The notes under the pieces were generated by a model. The model saw only the letters and a program-made list of their open reading frames with translations, did not search any database and was not told the origin of the DNA. Source: JAFGXT01 sp963677165 (GTDB lineage Bacteria; Verrucomicrobiota; Lentisphaeria; Victivallales; SZUA-371). From it: a stretch of 64,000 bases of DNA. Positions 35,328 to 45,132 of this stretch are shown piece after piece. The stretch is taken from the NCBI GenBank assembly GCA_963677165.2, contig CAXXSX010000002.1, forward strand, positions 124,001 through 188,000, in the 5' to 3' direction. A program made the translations under genes and the position numbers. Position 1 is the first letter of the stretch. Every line of letters starts with the position of its first letter.

Positions 35328-35580
35328 CTAAAATATAACACGAAAACTATTGCAATCGTCAAAATAAACTCTTATAACCCTGAAACAAGCAAGCAATCCA
35401 GTACTATCTTACCCCGAAAAGTCATGCTCCGGCAGATATTCTGCCAGTTGCCACATGCATAGGGCTGTAAACTTTCAAAATTATCTCTAAACTCGCTTGA
35501 AATCCGAATCAACAACTATCTATTAATAGTGCATCGTATTAGGCATCTTCTAGGGAATGGAATTAAAATAAGTATTACTA

Positions 35581-37452
35581 ATGATGTATAACTCCCCAAA
35601 AGTACGACAGGCATTAAAAAAGATTAATATGCTAAGTCAGGATAGGCTCATTGAGGAAGCAATTGCGGCTTACGAATTTCTTCTACAGGAATTGGAAAAC
35701 GAACACAATGATCTACGCAAAGAGGTATACCTGAAATTTGCTAAATTTCTCTTTCTTAATGGGAATGACCAGGCTTGTATTAGTAATTTAAGACAAGCCA
35801 AAGAGGCTGGCTGCGAAATTCAAAGAATTTCAGATTTCATCTCATTTGCGTCAGGAAATGATGTAATAAACAGAGAAAAAGAACTCTACGAATCCTATAC
35901 CGCAAATAACAATTGCATAAATACACCGTCTTTTGATGATTTGAAACTATCTTTTCTGCCGTCAGGAAATGGGGATCATATTGGATTTGACGCCGAACAC
36001 GGCTTTTTTGAGTTGAATCCAGACGCGAAAATAGAGTCTGACCCAGTATCTCTATTCTCTGATTACCTTGTAGTTGAATCATGGAATATGATGAATATTG
36101 CTGATCTAATTGATTCAGCATGTAAGAACAACAAACACTGCTACATTTTATGCGAACAGCCCGAACGCCTTTTATCATTTGTCAAAATTGAAAAATTACG
36201 TCCCTGGTTTGATCATATTACGGTATTTAAAACTCCCGGAGAATTTGAACAATACATGCTTGACACGGGAAAATACCTTCCATGGAATATCGCCGCCACT
36301 AATTTTAACGAAATAGAATCATGCCGCAAATTACTGACCCAAATCCATGAAAAAAGACTGTTGCCGGAATTCCGCAAGGGAAACAATATTCTGCTTTCAA
36401 TATGTATTCCATCATTTAACCGTGGACACCGGGCGCTGGAAGGAACGTTACATGCATTGAAAACTCATTTTGATGAGGAAATTGAAGTTATCGTTTCAAA
36501 CAACTGCAGTCTTGCAGCCAAAGAAGGTTATCAAAAAATTTCAGAAATAAAAGACAGTCGACTTCGTTACTGGTGTAATAAGAGTAACTGTTTCCTGATT
36601 GGTAACCTTGTAAAAGTCATATCTGAATCATATGGAAAATATGTAATCATAATGAGTGATGAAGATTATTTGAATTTGGAGAATTTAGATACTCTCCTTA
36701 ATTATCTAATAAACAAAGGGCAAGGGCTTGCATGGTTTCGGCCATCTTATGGCAAAGATAATAAATTTGAAGATCGTTCATTCAGCGCAGGAAAGGATGC
36801 ATTATCAAATGCTCTCTTTAAAAACAACTACCTGACAGGAATTGTTTACAATAAAGAGATTATATTTAAAAGCGGGGGACTGGAATTTATCCAAAACAAT
36901 CCGCGACAGGAAGCTTGCAGTATTTATCCGCATATGGTACTTGACATTTTTTGTGCAGTAGTTGGAAGATGTGAGTTTTCTTCGATGATTTTGGCGATTC
37001 AAGGCAAGGACGAAAGTAACTATACTGATCAAATGCAATATAATTTTTACCAAAATATTAATAAGAGGAACGAGCAGCATCAGGCATTCTTCGAGGTTAT
37101 TGTAGACATTATAAAAAAGCATAAACTTTCAATTGATCTCGCGATTCATCTATTGATGAAATTGACAAATAAAACATACTGTCTTCTCATCCAAAATACT
37201 TTTATGGATGGTAATTATTCACGGGAAAAAAGATTGACATTTAATAAGGGTGTAGAAAAGCTACACCATGAAACTAAAGATAATTTAACTGTAATATCAG
37301 AGATGTTCTATAATAATTTGTCTGCCTCACAAAAAAACGAATCGCAGCAATCGCTTAGAGATATTCTCAAAACAGCCTTTACTGAGCATTTTGTCAAGAT
37401 TGACCCAGATATACCTATGGGACCAGACTCCTCATCATCGGATAGTATATAA
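35581..37452 (+). CDS. Family-2 glycosyltransferase with helical N-terminal region (623 aa)
   Basis: Residues 1-100 are helical and TPR-like (EEAIAAYEFLLQELENE, then FLNGNDQACISNLRQAKEAG). After a middle region of unknown fold, the GT-A domain starts near 275: LLSICIPSFNRGHRALEG, VIVSNNCS and IIMSDEDYLNLENLD, where SDED is the metal-binding DxD equivalent. Such enzymes transfer a sugar from a nucleotide donor onto a surface glycan in the cytoplasm. The usual Asp in the second motif (V.SDN.S) is Asn here. It opens the biosynthesis cluster, but a 711-bp gap separates it from the next gene. Donor and acceptor are unknown. Confidence 0.8.
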   Translation: MMYNSPKVRQALKKINMLSQDRLIEEAIAAYEFLLQELENEHNDLRKEVYLKFAKFLFLNGNDQACISNLRQAKEAGCEIQRISDFISFASGNDVINREKELYESYTANNNCINTPSFDDLKLSFLPSGNGDHIGFDAEHGFFELNPDAKIESDPVSLFSDYLVVESWNMMNIADLIDSACKNNKHCYILCEQPERLLSFVKIEKLRPWFDHITVFKTPGEFEQYMLDTGKYLPWNIAATNFNEIESCRKLLTQIHEKRLLPEFRKGNNILLSICIPSFNRGHRALEGTLHALKTHFDEEIEVIVSNNCSLAAKEGYQKISEIKDSRLRYWCNKSNCFLIGNLVKVISESYGKYVIIMSDEDYLNLENLDTLLNYLINKGQGLAWFRPSYGKDNKFEDRSFSAGKDALSNALFKNNYLTGIVYNKEIIFKSGGLEFIQNNPRQEACSIYPHMVLDIFCAVVGRCEFSSMILAIQGKDESNYTDQMQYNFYQNINKRNEQHQAFFEVIVDIIKKHKLSIDLAIHLLMKLTNKTYCLLIQNTFMDGNYSREKRLTFNKGVEKLHHETKDNLTVISEMFYNNLSASQKNESQQSLRDILKTAFTEHFVKIDPDIPMGPDSSSSDSI

Positions 37453-38163
37453 AGGCATTTCTCATATTTTCACACCTTTATTTATAGTATTCATTGTTAG
37501 GAATTAGTTGAATTTCGCTGCAATGCTCATCATTCTACTTATTTCCACGTGATTTTAATGAAGTATTCAAGAATGGATATCCCAAATTGATAAAATATTT
37601 TATTGTATTAAAAAAAAATGTCAAAAAAAACAACAAGTGGCAACTATTGCGTAAAAAAAAACGACACTACTCACTTAAGCTTAGTTGGCTCTTAGAAAAA
37701 CCAGTAGACCCTCGCCTTAAATTGTCTACTATCGGTCTCAGAAAAAATTAATTAACAACTAAAAATGCTAAAAGCATCTTTCACGTCAGTCATTATTTTT
37801 TACTTTTGCCTCAACAGCCACTAACCTAGCTAATGATTAATGTACTCTTAATTTATGGCAACAACAGCTCGAATAACCAGTTCAACGCAGCACTTCATAC
37901 AAGCATATAATTGTCATTGCACAAAAAATTTTAAATTCCGGTGTTCACAGACACAATATAATACAAAATAACTTCTATATTATTTCATACCAATGTTGCA
38001 ACCATAAAATAAATAGATTTCATCACGCTATGCCGAATTGTAAAGCAGCAAGATTAATTAGTATATGGCACATTAGATGCTATATGAAATAATGTCATTT
38101 TCAGGGAAAGTATAAGTTTTTTTCTATCACTAACAATTAAAGGATCTTTGTTGAGAAATTACA
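37453..38163. other. Long AT-rich gap without a supported gene
   Basis: This 711-bp stretch has stop codons in all frames and A-runs. One dyad is visible: AGTAGAC (37703-37709) and GTCTACT (37724-37730) with a 14-base loop, a modest terminator-like hairpin about 250 bases past the previous gene. No degraded gene is recognised. The last 60 bases presumably hold the promoter for the following glycosyltransferase. Confidence 0.4.
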
Positions 38164-39138
38164 ATGAATAATAGAACCGTAACCATAAATGATTCAGGAA
38201 ACCCTTTAGTTTCAATTATTTTGCACAATACCAATGACAAATACTTAAGGCAGTGCTTTGACAGTATACTAAACCAAACTTATGATAATATTGAAATTTG
38301 CTTTTATGACTTTGCATCTTCCGGCCATTCTCTGGATATTGCGCTGGAATATCAACAGAAATATCCTGGGATAATAACCATTCATCATACTCGTGAAAAT
38401 TATTTTCTTGAGTTACACGCAGAACACATAAGAGTTTCTTGCGGCAAATATTTTATGCGTTTTAATTCCTGGTGTGAGATGGAACCTGACCTTGTAGAAA
38501 AGTGCGTAAAAGCTTTTGCAACCAGAAGTAATATTGCTTTTGTAAACATTCGCAGATTAATGATAAATGATTCTGGCGAAAAGATTCCTGAACCGCCCCT
38601 GTACAATAGTTCATGTACCCTTTTCGGCAGGGACCATATTCCAAACCTACTGACCAATGCATCGCCAAATTTAATCTCCATGTACAATTCGGATATTTTT
38701 GCAACCACAAAGATAAACAGCGATTATGAAGCACAAGTTGTAATGAGCAATAACTATAATATGCATTACCTTGCTGAACCTCTATTCTTATATCGAGAAA
38801 ACTCAACAGAAAAAAATTCCATTTTCCGAAAAATGCTGCGCATCTATAATTTTAAATTATCTTATAGCAGAAATCTTAATTTTATATTCGACAAACAGAA
38901 AGTGAATCATATTCTATCTGAATCATTGAGAAAACAAAGTGAAAAATGTTTGGAATACAGTGTAAATACCTTGGTTGGTGGAGATGACGCTACAGCAAAA
39001 AAATGGTTTCATTTATCAGTCGTCATTGACGAGACTATAGAAAAAAACATTCTATTTGAAATGCTTCGCAATTACTGGATATCAGAGAAAAAAAACAAGG
39101 AAGTCATTATGGAACAGCTGATGTCCTCACTTCTCTAA
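38164..39138 (+). CDS. Family-2 glycosyltransferase-like protein lacking the DxD motif
   Basis: The fold and full-length similarity to the next gene identify it as a GT2 relative: NPLVSIILHN, CFDSILNQTYDNIEIC, then the C-terminal GGDDATAKKWFHLS, matched by QGDDATGERYFHLA in the neighbour. The catalytic positions are changed, however. Where the neighbour has SDNASNDGS this protein has YDFASSGHS, and where the neighbour has MCSDDAMAPE it has RFNSWCEMEP (about 99-108), so both the nucleotide-binding Asp and the metal-binding DxD are missing. It may be an inactive partner of the neighbour or a diverging pseudoenzyme. The reading frame is intact. Confidence 0.8.
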   Translation: MNNRTVTINDSGNPLVSIILHNTNDKYLRQCFDSILNQTYDNIEICFYDFASSGHSLDIALEYQQKYPGIITIHHTRENYFLELHAEHIRVSCGKYFMRFNSWCEMEPDLVEKCVKAFATRSNIAFVNIRRLMINDSGEKIPEPPLYNSSCTLFGRDHIPNLLTNASPNLISMYNSDIFATTKINSDYEAQVVMSNNYNMHYLAEPLFLYRENSTEKNSIFRKMLRIYNFKLSYSRNLNFIFDKQKVNHILSESLRKQSEKCLEYSVNTLVGGDDATAKKWFHLSVVIDETIEKNILFEMLRNYWISEKKNKEVIMEQLMSSLL

Positions 39139-39218
39139 AATTTACAATCTTTGAAAATGTTTTGTCTCCATAATTGAAAACCTGCAATATCAATAATATA
39201 TAAAAAATAGATTTAAGA

Positions 39219-40304
39219 ATGAATAACAATAGAAAAGTTTCTTTGAGTGACACTGTAAATCCTCTTGTCAGCGTAAGATTATGTAATTATAACTACGGAA
39301 GATATCTGAGAGAATGCATTGACAGTATTTTAAACCAAACCTACCCCAATATAGAAATATGCGTTTCAGATAATGCCTCAAACGATGGTTCGTGGAATAT
39401 AATATTGGAATATTATCGAAACTATCCGGATGTTATAAATATCGCCTGCAATCGAGTAAATCTTGGTCAGGTTGCCAACAGTTTAAATAGTGGCCTTGCC
39501 CAAAGAGGAAAATATGCGGTACAGATGTGTTCTGATGATGCAATGGCGCCAGAGTTTATTGAAAAATGTGTAAGAAGCCTTGAGATGTATCCGGAATGTG
39601 CTTTTGCCATGGTTCACAGAGGAATACTTGACAAAGACAGTAATCTCTCCGAAGAACCACCATTTTATAATAAGTCATGTGTAATCAAAGGGCCAGAACA
39701 GGCTGCTGTCTATATGATGGCAGGAGTAACCCCAAGCGTTTCTCAAATGGTATATGTGGTAGCCAAGGAAAGCACTTGTGTATTTCCTGCAGGACTGGTA
39801 CTTACGGGGAAATGGTATGCAAGACGTATAATGGATTTTCTCTTATGCACGAAATTTCCGGTAGTTTATATAAAAGACCCGCTGTTGCTACATCGTTTAC
39901 ATGGAAATAATGAATCAACAAGAGCAGCAGATGATTTACTTGAAATAATCGGCCCTTATGTTTTTAATCATCAGTTTGCCGGTGTTGCGGCTTTAAAGAA
40001 CCTATCGAAGGCCAAAGAGCGTTTACCGGAATCAATCAAAAAGCTCAGTGAACTGTGTTTAAGATACAGCACAAGATTTCTATTGCAAGGGGATGATGCG
40101 ACAGGGGAACGCTATTTTCATTTAGCCCTGGCAATGTCTCTTTCTGTGAAGAAAAATAAAAATTTCAAAAAGATTTCGGCATATTTTCAATCAGAAAATG
40201 AAAATAAAGAAGCAATTCTTAAGGAATTGCAAGACGAGGCAAATCTAGTAACGCGGAATGTATCTTATAATCCTCCTCCGGAAAGTATTGAACTTGATAT
40301 TTAG
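39219..40304 (+). CDS. Family-2 glycosyltransferase
   Basis: A standard GT-A N-terminal domain is present: NPLVSVRLCNYNYGRYLREC, VSDNASNDGSW (nucleotide binding) and MCSDDAMAPEF (metal-binding DxD equivalent at about 105-107). The C-terminal 120 residues are helical and shared with the preceding paralogue. Length is 361 aa. It is cytoplasmic or membrane-associated, transferring an unknown sugar in surface-glycan assembly. It lies 80 bases after its degenerate paralogue and appears to be the active member of a tandem duplication. Confidence 0.88.
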   Translation: MNNNRKVSLSDTVNPLVSVRLCNYNYGRYLRECIDSILNQTYPNIEICVSDNASNDGSWNIILEYYRNYPDVINIACNRVNLGQVANSLNSGLAQRGKYAVQMCSDDAMAPEFIEKCVRSLEMYPECAFAMVHRGILDKDSNLSEEPPFYNKSCVIKGPEQAAVYMMAGVTPSVSQMVYVVAKESTCVFPAGLVLTGKWYARRIMDFLLCTKFPVVYIKDPLLLHRLHGNNESTRAADDLLEIIGPYVFNHQFAGVAALKNLSKAKERLPESIKKLSELCLRYSTRFLLQGDDATGERYFHLALAMSLSVKKNKNFKKISAYFQSENENKEAILKELQDEANLVTRNVSYNPPPESIELDI

Positions 40305-40506
40305 ACACGATTGAGAAACAACCCTCAAGATATGTGGATATCCTTATCGAAAGAAATGCACAGATACAAAAGTTGATTTTCCTGCTCCTTTATGCGGTTT
40401 CAAACATTATTTTTTTGTATTAATGTTCAATATCGGATTAATTTGATCTTTGGATATGACCTCTTTTATGATGACCCGTTTTGATTAATTTATAAGCTGC
40501 AGATTT

Positions 40507-40528
40507 CGGCTTTATTATAATAAGGCCG
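40507..40528 (+). terminator. Hairpin between glycosyltransferase and radical SAM genes
   Basis: CGGCTTTATT-at-AATAAGGCCG forms a 10-bp stem with one G-T pair, about 200 bases after the glycosyltransferase stop. The 334-bp gap 40305-40638 holds no gene. The hairpin may separate two transcription units, with a new promoter before the radical SAM gene. Confidence 0.4.
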
Positions 40529-40638
40529 GAAAGGTTGTCACTATATTATGTTTTGGTCTAAATATTGCGTATTACTGCGCTGGTAATAAAAAATGAAATA
40601 GCATTACAAAAAAAATTAAGAATAGTTAAGGGTTTTGT

Positions 40639-42489
40639 ATGAATATGAAGAAAAAATTCACAAAAAATTGTATTGAGCCGTGGCGAGTGCTAGCATTTAA
40701 TGCAGGAGGAAATCTTGCTCCATGCTGTGGGACAGCAAAGGGGGATTTCGGCAATTTCTACAGAGATTTTCTTCATAAAGATCAACAAAACTCCGACCTA
40801 TTTAAAAATGATGATTATCGTAAACTAAGAAATGGATTGTTAACTGGCAATTTGGCTCCTTCTTGTATTAACTGTAGAGCAGTTCATGATGAAGATATTT
40901 CCTGCGATGAACTAAGAAAAAAAGTCATTCAATACCTTGATAACAAAGGGGTCGCAGTAGATGAGAACAAACTGGATGAGCTACATGCATTTGAAGAATG
41001 TGGGGGAAATATAACAAACAAGTGTAATTTTTCCTGTATATACTGTATCCATTCGCAAGAAAATAATAATCAAGGATTTCTAGGAAAAGAATTTAGTCGC
41101 TCCGAGTTTATCCAAATTATCAACTTGCTTGTAAAACAAGGATTAGAGATTTTCAACTTTTGCGGACTGGGAGAACTTACAGTTTACCCAGATTGGGAAA
41201 GCCTTTGCGATGAAATAATTGCTAAATATCCTAAATTGCGCTTGAGGATTATTTCTAATTCCGGCAAAAAATTAAGTTCTTCAGAGATTGATACCATGAT
41301 GAATTTCGACCTCATCCACATCAGTTGCGATACGTTTGACCCGGAGTTATATTCTCAGTTAAGAGTAGGAGGGAAACTACCAGTACTGATTGACAATGTT
41401 AAGCGAATCCATGCCAAGATGGCAACTATACCGGAACCTCATCCCAAGGTAGTTTTCAACATTACTGCAACAAATAAAATCATTGATACACTCGAAGACC
41501 TTTTCAGGTTTGCCGCAGAATATGATATGCTTCTCCATATTAGTGCATTGTTTGAAATGGAAGGTTCTGTAGCAAGTAAAACAAAGTGCGTTAAAAAAAT
41601 CTGGGATGTACCGGAAACTCAATTGCCTCATGTCCGTGAAGTTTTCATTGATTTGCCAAGAAGAGCAAAGGCTCAAAATCCCAAGTTTGCAATATGGGAG
41701 TATCAATATCTTTATAAGCAAATAATGAAGAAAACGGATAAAATTACCCTCAACCGGTTTGTTCCCCAAAAAGACGAATTATTCTATCACACATTTTACG
41801 ATAATCATCCATGTAATCCAACGGCTTTTCTCCGTAAGCTGTGGAGATCCTTTGATGACGAAATCAGAGGGATATGGATAGAAAAAGGAGCAAGTGTAAG
41901 CTTGAATTTGCCTTTCGAGTATGGCGAAGTTAACTACAGAGTTATCTGGGTGAAAGAGCAATATGATGGTAATTTGAGTATTCGCACTGTAGCTAAACGC
42001 CAATTGAATATAGGAAATAGTGTTATTCTTTCAGTTGAGAACGGAGGAGAATACGACAGCGCGGTCTTTGAGATTCTGAGTTATTCAAAGCTTGCTGTCA
42101 AGACCCAAACAGAAAAGGCAATTCAACCGAATCCTAAGGAAGCAGCAGACATCCAACCTGAAATAATTCATGAAGCTGTTTTAGGTGATAGTGATGATCG
42201 TCTGGCGAATTATTTTGCCGATTCGCAAGAGCCAATCGTTATTTGGTGTGCGGGACTACGTTCTTTGCAGATGTTAACGAAAACTCGCCTGAATGAAGCC
42301 AACATAAAAATGATCATTGATAGTAGTCCTTCCAAGCAAGGACAAACTTTTTGTGGTTACAAAGTACATAAACCAGAAGATCTGGATGGATATGAAGGCA
42401 AAATCTTACTTCTGCACGCATCATGCCCAGAGAAAATTAAAGAGCAAATTCGTAAATCAGGGATTTCCAATGAAATCATTGTTTCATAG
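40639..42489 (+). CDS. Radical SAM protein with N-terminal SPASM-like and C-terminal Rossmann-like domains
   Basis: The core cluster motif CNFSCIYC supplies Cys129, Cys133 and Cys136 for the SAM-binding [4Fe-4S] cluster, with FCGLGE as the following GGE-like motif. Before the core, residues 10-82 look like a SPASM auxiliary-cluster domain placed at the wrong end: CIEPWRVLAFNAGGNLAPCC, GDFGNF and CINC (Cys11, 29, 30, 76, 79). Residues about 528-616 are a Rossmann-like domain (PIVIWCAGLRSLQML, MIIDSSPSKQG) shared by six other proteins in this cluster. The reaction is unknown; glycan or lipid-carrier tailoring is inferred from the neighbours. The next gene starts 27 bases downstream. Confidence 0.85.
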   Translation: MNMKKKFTKNCIEPWRVLAFNAGGNLAPCCGTAKGDFGNFYRDFLHKDQQNSDLFKNDDYRKLRNGLLTGNLAPSCINCRAVHDEDISCDELRKKVIQYLDNKGVAVDENKLDELHAFEECGGNITNKCNFSCIYCIHSQENNNQGFLGKEFSRSEFIQIINLLVKQGLEIFNFCGLGELTVYPDWESLCDEIIAKYPKLRLRIISNSGKKLSSSEIDTMMNFDLIHISCDTFDPELYSQLRVGGKLPVLIDNVKRIHAKMATIPEPHPKVVFNITATNKIIDTLEDLFRFAAEYDMLLHISALFEMEGSVASKTKCVKKIWDVPETQLPHVREVFIDLPRRAKAQNPKFAIWEYQYLYKQIMKKTDKITLNRFVPQKDELFYHTFYDNHPCNPTAFLRKLWRSFDDEIRGIWIEKGASVSLNLPFEYGEVNYRVIWVKEQYDGNLSIRTVAKRQLNIGNSVILSVENGGEYDSAVFEILSYSKLAVKTQTEKAIQPNPKEAADIQPEIIHEAVLGDSDDRLANYFADSQEPIVIWCAGLRSLQMLTKTRLNEANIKMIIDSSPSKQGQTFCGYKVHKPEDLDGYEGKILLLHASCPEKIKEQIRKSGISNEIIVS

Positions 42490-42516
42490 AGATACTAATC
42501 CAAGGATAATTTCTTA

Positions 42517-43914
42517 ATGAAATATTATCTCATAAAATATAAATATTTGGTTGGGAAACAATATAATCTTGGTGATAATATTCAGAGCATTGCCGCAATG
42601 AATACGCTTTTAAAGACAGGCGTTTCGAAAAACAACATTGATTATATTAACAGTGAAGAAATCTCTGTTGCTGTTCCACGGGACAAAGGAATATTGATTG
42701 TTCAGGGCTGGTTTGGTTGTAGACCCGGGATAGAGCAGTTCCCCATTTATGACAGGGATATTCATCCGCTTTATTTTGGCTTTTTCTTGAATGAGGGCAG
42801 TTGGCAAAAGCTTGCTGGAAATAAGAAATTTGTAGACTCCATGAAGAAATATGAACCAATAGGGTGCAGAGATTATGGAACAAGAAATTTTTTAAGAAGT
42901 ATCGGAGTCAAGGCTTATTTTTCCGGCTGTTTAACCTTAACATTTGATAAAAGGAAGAAAAGTCCGGACAATGGGAAAAATTTTTTCATTGATGAACTTC
43001 CTACCATTCATGATTATGTGCCTGAAGAATTAAAAATGAATTTCATACGGCTCTTCCAGGAAGGTGATTTTCCTTCCGGTCAGTTTCCAATCTGCGACAA
43101 GGATGTTGACCAGATTGATCAAATGGCCCACGAAAGATTAGAATTATTGAGGGCGCAGGCTAAAATTGTTGTCACCAGAAGAATTCATATAGCAATGCCA
43201 TGCACAGCCATGGGTATTCCGGTAATATTCAGTTTTAACCAACCGGATAATCCAAGAGTCTCTACTCTTAAAGATATACTCCCAATATATGATATTGAAC
43301 ATTTTAATAATATCAACTGGAATCCGCAAGTCCCTGTCATTGACGAAGTAAAAGAAAGAATGAATCTTATCTTCCGTTATCGGCTTCAGCAGGAAGAATT
43401 CAAAATGGGAATAAGTACAAAGCGACTATCAGGAGAAGAGAGTTCAAAAGCCAGTAAACTTCTGGATAAAGCATGCCGGGAAGATGACATTTTAAAGGGA
43501 TATGACGTTAACACATATACAAAAAAGGATTTCATAAGTGGCTTCTTTAACCAACAGCAATTAAAATCATTGACAGAGAACACTCAGCTGGTACTATTTG
43601 GAGCCGGTTCTGCGGGAAAAAGATTAAAGTCTATTTTAAACTATTACGATATCTGGCCAGCATGTTTTTGTGATAACAGTGCTCAGAAAGAAGTACCGCA
43701 AACATATCAAAGAATACCGATCGTTGATTTTGATACGTTGAAAGAAAAATTCTTGAACTGTATTGTTATTATTGCCGTAATTAATTACTCTGATATGATA
43801 AAACAGCAACTGCTTGAAAATGGCTTCTCAGAAGAAAAGATTATAGTAAAACCTAAAGTCATTAAGAAGTATGCTCATTTTCTGGTTCCAGATAATATGC
43901 CATTCAATCAGTAA
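42517..43914 (+). CDS. Polysaccharide pyruvyl transferase-like protein with C-terminal Rossmann-like domain
   Basis: Residues 1-300 match the pyruvyl transferase family: YNLGDNIQSIAAMNTLL at the start, the central PIGCRDYGTRNFLRSIGV, and RRIHIAMPCTAMGIPVIF. The family transfers pyruvate ketals from phosphoenolpyruvate to sugars, although many members are unproven. From about 350 a separate domain begins: LVLFGAGSAGKRLKSIL, PACFCDNSAQ, IPIVDFDTLKEKF and LLENGFSEEKI. That domain is closely similar to the N-terminal domain of the FkbM protein at 47897 and recurs in seven cluster proteins. The protein is probably cytoplasmic. Confidence 0.85.
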   Translation: MKYYLIKYKYLVGKQYNLGDNIQSIAAMNTLLKTGVSKNNIDYINSEEISVAVPRDKGILIVQGWFGCRPGIEQFPIYDRDIHPLYFGFFLNEGSWQKLAGNKKFVDSMKKYEPIGCRDYGTRNFLRSIGVKAYFSGCLTLTFDKRKKSPDNGKNFFIDELPTIHDYVPEELKMNFIRLFQEGDFPSGQFPICDKDVDQIDQMAHERLELLRAQAKIVVTRRIHIAMPCTAMGIPVIFSFNQPDNPRVSTLKDILPIYDIEHFNNINWNPQVPVIDEVKERMNLIFRYRLQQEEFKMGISTKRLSGEESSKASKLLDKACREDDILKGYDVNTYTKKDFISGFFNQQQLKSLTENTQLVLFGAGSAGKRLKSILNYYDIWPACFCDNSAQKEVPQTYQRIPIVDFDTLKEKFLNCIVIIAVINYSDMIKQQLLENGFSEEKIIVKPKVIKKYAHFLVPDNMPFNQ

Positions 43915-43999
43915 AATAATCTAACATAAAAATGATGGAAACATAATAAATGAAAAGTTTCATCCTATTCAAGATATATACAAAATTAAGATGGCATGA

Positions 44000-45130
44000 A
44001 TGATTGGAATAATGGATCATAAGAACAAAAAATATATCTGTATTTACGGGTGGGGAGTTATTCTTAGCAGTATATATTCCCAGGTTGTTCTTGCTATTGG
44101 AAGAAAACCTGACTTTATCTGCGACAGCTCTCCGGAGCGCTGGGGAAAAGCCTTCCATGGAATAAAGTGTATTGCTCCAGATGAATTGAAGAAAATCGCT
44201 GAAGAAGTAACCGTATATATTGCCGTAAAACATTATACTCCGATTGGCCGTTTCCTTGATGAACTCGGAGTGACGGATATATACAATATTCTTTATAAGA
44301 GAGAGTATAATGGGGTGGCGGCCGTAAAGCGGCCGGAAACCTCCCTGATTGATTCCGAGCCGGCAATTCTGCCATTGGAAGGCAAGTGGGCATTGGTTAC
44401 CGGAGCCTCCCGCGGAATCGGACGTGAAATTACCTTGCGGCTGATAAAAGAAAAAGTTAATATTATTGCCCATTGCAGATCACTCGACCATCTTGACGAA
44501 ATCAGGAGTGCCGCTTTGGCTGAAGGAGTGGAACTGGAGTGCATTGCCGCAGATTTGAGCAACATTTCTGAGCTCGAGACCATGTTAGTGAAACTTGAGC
44601 TACTGGCTCCGAAAATTGATATCGTATATAATAATGCTGGAATTTCAACTTCGTATGTGATAAAAGAACTATGGAATGTTCCTGTCGATAATTTCGCCAG
44701 AAGTTATATGGTTAACTGTATTGCTCCCATAAAAATCAGCAATACATTGATTCCGCATATGTTAAAAAAAGGCAGCGGTCGAATTGTCAACTTGTCGTCT
44801 TCAATTTTCCATCGTCCCGAAGCAATGGCTTATGCCTGTAGCAAGGCGGGACTGGATAAATATGTTTATGATATTACTCCGACTCTGAAAAATACCGGCG
44901 TTGTCATAACCCAGCTTGATCCGGGCTGGTTGAAAACCGATATGGGAGGAATATGCGCGAAACAACCTGTTGAAACAGTCATCCCGGGAGCATTGCTTGG
45001 TGTCGTGCTGAATCATGATATCAACGGAGAGTGGATAAGCGCGCAGGACTATTCCGGTATGACGCTTATTGATGCTGCTAAGAAAGCAGAATATTTGATG
45101 AATTTAAATAAAATTGATGAAGAGAGGTAA
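44000..45130 (+). CDS. Short-chain dehydrogenase with N-terminal Rossmann-like domain
   Basis: Residues 10-100 are the recurring small domain (YICIYGWGVILSSIY, DFICDSSPERWG, LDELGVTDIYN). From 128 a classical SDR begins: ALVTGASRGIGRE (134-141 binds the cofactor), VYNNAGIS, VNLSSSIF (catalytic Ser) and AYACSKAG (Tyr278, Lys282). It is expected to oxidise or reduce a sugar, sugar nucleotide or lipid-linked intermediate with NAD(P)H. The catalytic residues are complete, so it should be active. The radical SAM gene starts 2 bases after its stop, which indicates tight coupling. The substrate is unknown. Confidence 0.9.
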   Translation: MIGIMDHKNKKYICIYGWGVILSSIYSQVVLAIGRKPDFICDSSPERWGKAFHGIKCIAPDELKKIAEEVTVYIAVKHYTPIGRFLDELGVTDIYNILYKREYNGVAAVKRPETSLIDSEPAILPLEGKWALVTGASRGIGREITLRLIKEKVNIIAHCRSLDHLDEIRSAALAEGVELECIAADLSNISELETMLVKLELLAPKIDIVYNNAGISTSYVIKELWNVPVDNFARSYMVNCIAPIKISNTLIPHMLKKGSGRIVNLSSSIFHRPEAMAYACSKAGLDKYVYDITPTLKNTGVVITQLDPGWLKTDMGGICAKQPVETVIPGALLGVVLNHDINGEWISAQDYSGMTLIDAAKKAEYLMNLNKIDEER

Positions 45131-45132
45131 TT

